Part shown: piece by piece, positions 61,609 to 64,000 of the stretch | How the letters are laid out: each line of letters begins with the position of its first letter | How positions within the stretch are numbered: the first letter of the stretch is position 1 | Assembly: GCA_016630905.1 (NCBI GenBank) | Contig: WBMQ01000012.1 | Coordinates: forward strand, 1,302,001 to 1,366,000 | Origin: Capillidium heterosporum | Lineage: Eukaryota; Entomophthoromycota; Entomophthoromycetes; Entomophthorales; Capillidiaceae | Direction of reading: 5' to 3' | Length of the DNA stretch: 64,000 nt | Notes under the pieces: generated by a model | The model's database searches: none | What the model saw: only the letters and a program-made list of their open reading frames with translations | Told to the model about the DNA's origin: nothing | Position numbers and translations under genes: made by a program

Positions 61609-63608
61609 TCAAACTTTATTCTTGGCAAGCCTGACCATGATCTTTTCATTTTTAGGTCTAATGACAATAGAAGCCTTCTTCTCAACGACCAAATTGGGAT
61701 CCTCAAATTCCATTTGATACCCTTTAATCAAATAAGCAACCGTCAAGTACAAGGTCATCCAGGCCAAACTACAAAGTTACAGCTGTTAGTGAAATTTAAG
61801 ACAAGAGCAATTACTTTTCACCTGCACAGACCCTAGGCCCCATTAAGAACGGCATGAAATTTTTGGTTCCTACCTCTCCATCAAATACCAAACTTCCACT
61901 TTCATTTACCTTCAACCACCGTGCAGGTAGAAACTTGCCAGCATCGATAAAGTTTTCATTAAAGGTATGTAACGAATTGATTGTTACACCAACCTCCGTC
62001 TAAAGGCTTGAGAGTTAGTAGAGATTTTTATGAGATGGTAATATACCCCTTCTGGTAAAAAGTACCCATCGATAGTTCTACCCCCTTTTGGTACGATGCG
62101 CTTGGTGTAAGCTCCAGCAGCTGGTGAAAACCTTAACGTCTCGTAGATCACTGCTTCAAATAGGGTAGTTGGCTGCATTTGGTAAAAGTGATATCGGCTT
62201 GGGATTGAAATGTAGTGTCAATCTCCTGCATCAACCTCTTGTAGGAGGCAGGATGCTGTATTAGGTTTATAAGTATCCTATCAAAGTTAGATGATAGGTC
62301 AGTTTTCCCAATTTAAAATCAATAAATTACCAAGTTAGAGTTTTGGAAGGTGGTGTTGGTACCGGCAATACTAGTAAAAGTAGGTCAAGATTTGAGTTGA
62401 ATTAGAAAATGGTACATCTGAGCTATGGATTCGTCAGCAACCTCTTGGACGGTCAATTTCTGGTGGGTGTTAGGATCGGTAGCTTCTACTAGAGAACCTA
62501 GGATGGAGTTGGGGTCGTACGAGTCGTTAGGGTTTGTTATACAGTCCATAACGAACTAGGTAAAAATATACTTAGCAATCTCACTTTCAACTGATGGAAA
62601 TTTATACCTGTCGCAATTGTTTCTTACCGGGATCTACATAGTTTCTGAGGAACGGGAATGCCAACTTCTACAAACATCTAATTAGTTTACTCATCAATAA
62701 ACAAATTTAATTTACAATGGCACCCCACATAAAGAATTTATCAGGTCCACTTGATGATGTTGAAGTTCTCCAAGCTTTCCAAGTCGTAGGTTCTACCTAA
62801 AGATACCTTTGCTATTATACTCTATATAAAAGTTAGCATATTCTTTTAATAGGCAAGGGTACAAAGGTCATCAAGTTCAAGTACTGCATGATGTCAATTG
62901 GCTCATCCTTTTGAAAAGCAATTTCCAACTTCTGGATTAACTTGGACATGCCGACTTCCTTGATACTATCCTCCATCTTGGCAATGGAAGACTTGGAGAA
63001 AACAGGGGCTACGATCCGTTTCTACTTAAAGTTGTAAATATTTATCAAGTTAGGAATGAGTAGTTACTCTGATTTGATGTTGCTTTGTATCACTAAATTT
63101 TGAATTTAAATATTAGTCTTGTAGTTGCATGTATATGTATATTTTACGTCAAACTAAACAAGTTGCCATCGAATAGGCTAAAGTATGAATATTCCTTGGA
63201 CTTGACAAAGTCGTAGGTCTCATACAGGATCTTTGAAGCTTCCCATGAAGTGAGTGCAACAGTGTTGGGTGCTGAATGAAAATTAGCTACTACCAACTGG
63301 TGATTACTGCATTACCTATACGTACAACCTTGCCGTAAGTGTAGTGGTACTCTGAGATTAGGAAGGGATACCTACCCTGAATCTTACTCAAGGTTAGTCT
63401 GATGGGAAAGATCTTTTCAAAAAAGGGACCAGGGATATCCTTGAGTGGGCTTAAGAGTATGTTGTACACTGCCTATTAAGTTAAGTTGGAGTTAGTAAGG
63501 GTAGGCTGAAAGCAACGTTGAAGATGGGAGTGGCAAAGATACCTTTACTATTAGGAGGAGGAGTAAAAAAGCTAGGGTGGAAAGTACGATAGTTAAGGCC
63601 AATATCAT
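61609..63608 (-). CDS. Cytochrome P450 monooxygenase; frame offsets in three places
   Basis: Membrane-anchored heme monooxygenase. The N-terminus (MILALTIVLSTLAFLLLLLIV) is an ER anchor, followed by the Pro-rich hinge LKDIPGPFF. Exons recognised: 63608-63543, 63472-63316, 63271-63148, 63092-63068, 63021-62863, 62821-62716, 62667-62608, 62555-62416, 62370-62331, about 62281-62047, 61999-61815, 61768-61609. Landmarks: YTYGKVVRIGAPNTV, the I-helix IIAGTNTTF (AGxxTT), the K-helix ExxR in YETLRFSPAAGAYTKR, and the heme loop FMPFLMGPRVCAGENLAW (FxxGxRxCxG with the Cys ligand). Frame corrections: +1 near 62752 (ENFNII to SGPDKFF), one extra base at the splice near 62282, and one missing base near 62164 (LPYLK to AVIYETL). 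Substrate and CYP family cannot be told. Confidence 0.88.
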
Positions 63609-64000
63609 ATTGTTAAAATATTCAAGAGTATATGTGGTAAAAGGTAAATGTTAGGAGCATTTTGTAGGTACTTATACTTTGTAAAAATTTTATTTGAGGA
63701 GTTGAAGGATAAAGTGGGATACCAGCGCCATCCAATAATTCCCCAAAATGGCTATAAGGATGTGTTTAGGTTTAACAATTTTTTACCAGCCTTGATACTA
63801 AATATTTTCATTAGACAGATGATCTATATACGATAATCGAGTATGTATAGATGGTAGATAACAAGGGGCAAGGCTTTCCTTATACTGATTCTGATAAGGT
63901 AAGCTTCAACTTGAATGGAAAATACGCCACCTTATCTTGAACTTTTTAGCTCCTTGATAGAGAATAAAAAGACGACAAGTATTGTTTATTCTTCTATTTC
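63609..64000. other. Window edge, no supported gene
   Basis: Upstream region of the P450 gene. A 62-codon plus-strand frame (63648-63836) and a possible short exon at 63851 lack support. Confidence 0.45.

Noticed and set aside
63352-63375. Apparent 24-nt GT...AG intron in the P450 gene
   Set aside because: The stretch reads through in frame (IQGRYPFLISEYHYTYG) and fits the family, so no intron is needed.
63851-63898. Possible first exon (MVDNKGQGFPYTDSDK) with a good GT donor at the window edge
   Set aside because: The nearest acceptor leads into a stop after a few codons; too little sequence to support a gene.

Overview
This window looks like nuclear DNA from a low-GC filamentous or early-diverging fungus. 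The fungal markers are an ergosterol-type sterol C-24 methyltransferase, a Pkc1-type kinase with HR1/C2/C1 modules, a DASH kinetochore subunit (Dad2), PEX22, isocitrate lyase, a hybrid histidine kinase, a fungal-type septin and a fungal complex I accessory subunit. A secreted trypsin-like protease and a class 3 lipase are typical of zygomycete-grade or animal-associated fungi; placing it near Zoopagomycota/Entomophthoromycotina is inference only. Genes sit on both strands and are cut by many short introns, mostly 35-95 nt. These have GT donors and TAG, CAG or, unusually often, AAG acceptors. Intergenic DNA is very AT-rich.

Layout. 0-13 kb: 3' part of a PAS/hybrid histidine kinase (+), amidophosphoribosyltransferase (-), AMPK gamma/Snf4 (-), Fpg-type DNA glycosylase (-), mitochondrial uS10 (+), a CCDC25-like protein (+). 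13-26.4 kb: glycine dehydrogenase P-protein (+), a small U1-type zinc-finger protein (-), a trypsin-like protease (-), isocitrate lyase with a long Q/N/S-rich tail (-), a septin (+), a complex I 17.8-kDa-like subunit (-). 27-37 kb: malate dehydrogenase ending in SKL (-), ISD11 (+), a decayed PKC1 copy (+), a very AT-rich desert, DAD2 (-). 37.8-40.1 kb: a MULE-like DNA transposon with about 219-bp terminal inverted repeats and a perfect 9-bp target duplication, lacking a recognisable transposase catalytic core. 40.7-55 kb: acetyl-CoA transporter (-), PEX22 (-), acyl-CoA dehydrogenase (-), dUTPase (-), Prp16/DHX38 helicase (-). 57-64 kb: sterol C-24 methyltransferase (+), class 3 lipase (+), cytochrome P450 (-).

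Theme. Several genes fit growth on lipid or two-carbon sources: lipase, acyl-CoA dehydrogenase, PEX22, isocitrate lyase, SKL-tailed malate dehydrogenase, acetyl-CoA transporter and Snf4. They are scattered among housekeeping genes on both strands, so this is a shared theme, not an operon or demonstrated cluster.

Most unusual signals. (1) Six otherwise well-conserved genes need single-base frame corrections, about nine of them +1 and only two in the other direction. Residual long-read insertion errors are the default explanation; real +1 recoding is a testable alternative. (2) Isocitrate lyase appears to carry a prion-like, Cys-ended C-terminal extension. (3) A young MULE derivative lies just upstream of DAD2. 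(4) The trypsin-like protein has lost both partners of the zymogen-activation salt bridge. No rRNA, tRNA or CRISPR was recognised by eye.
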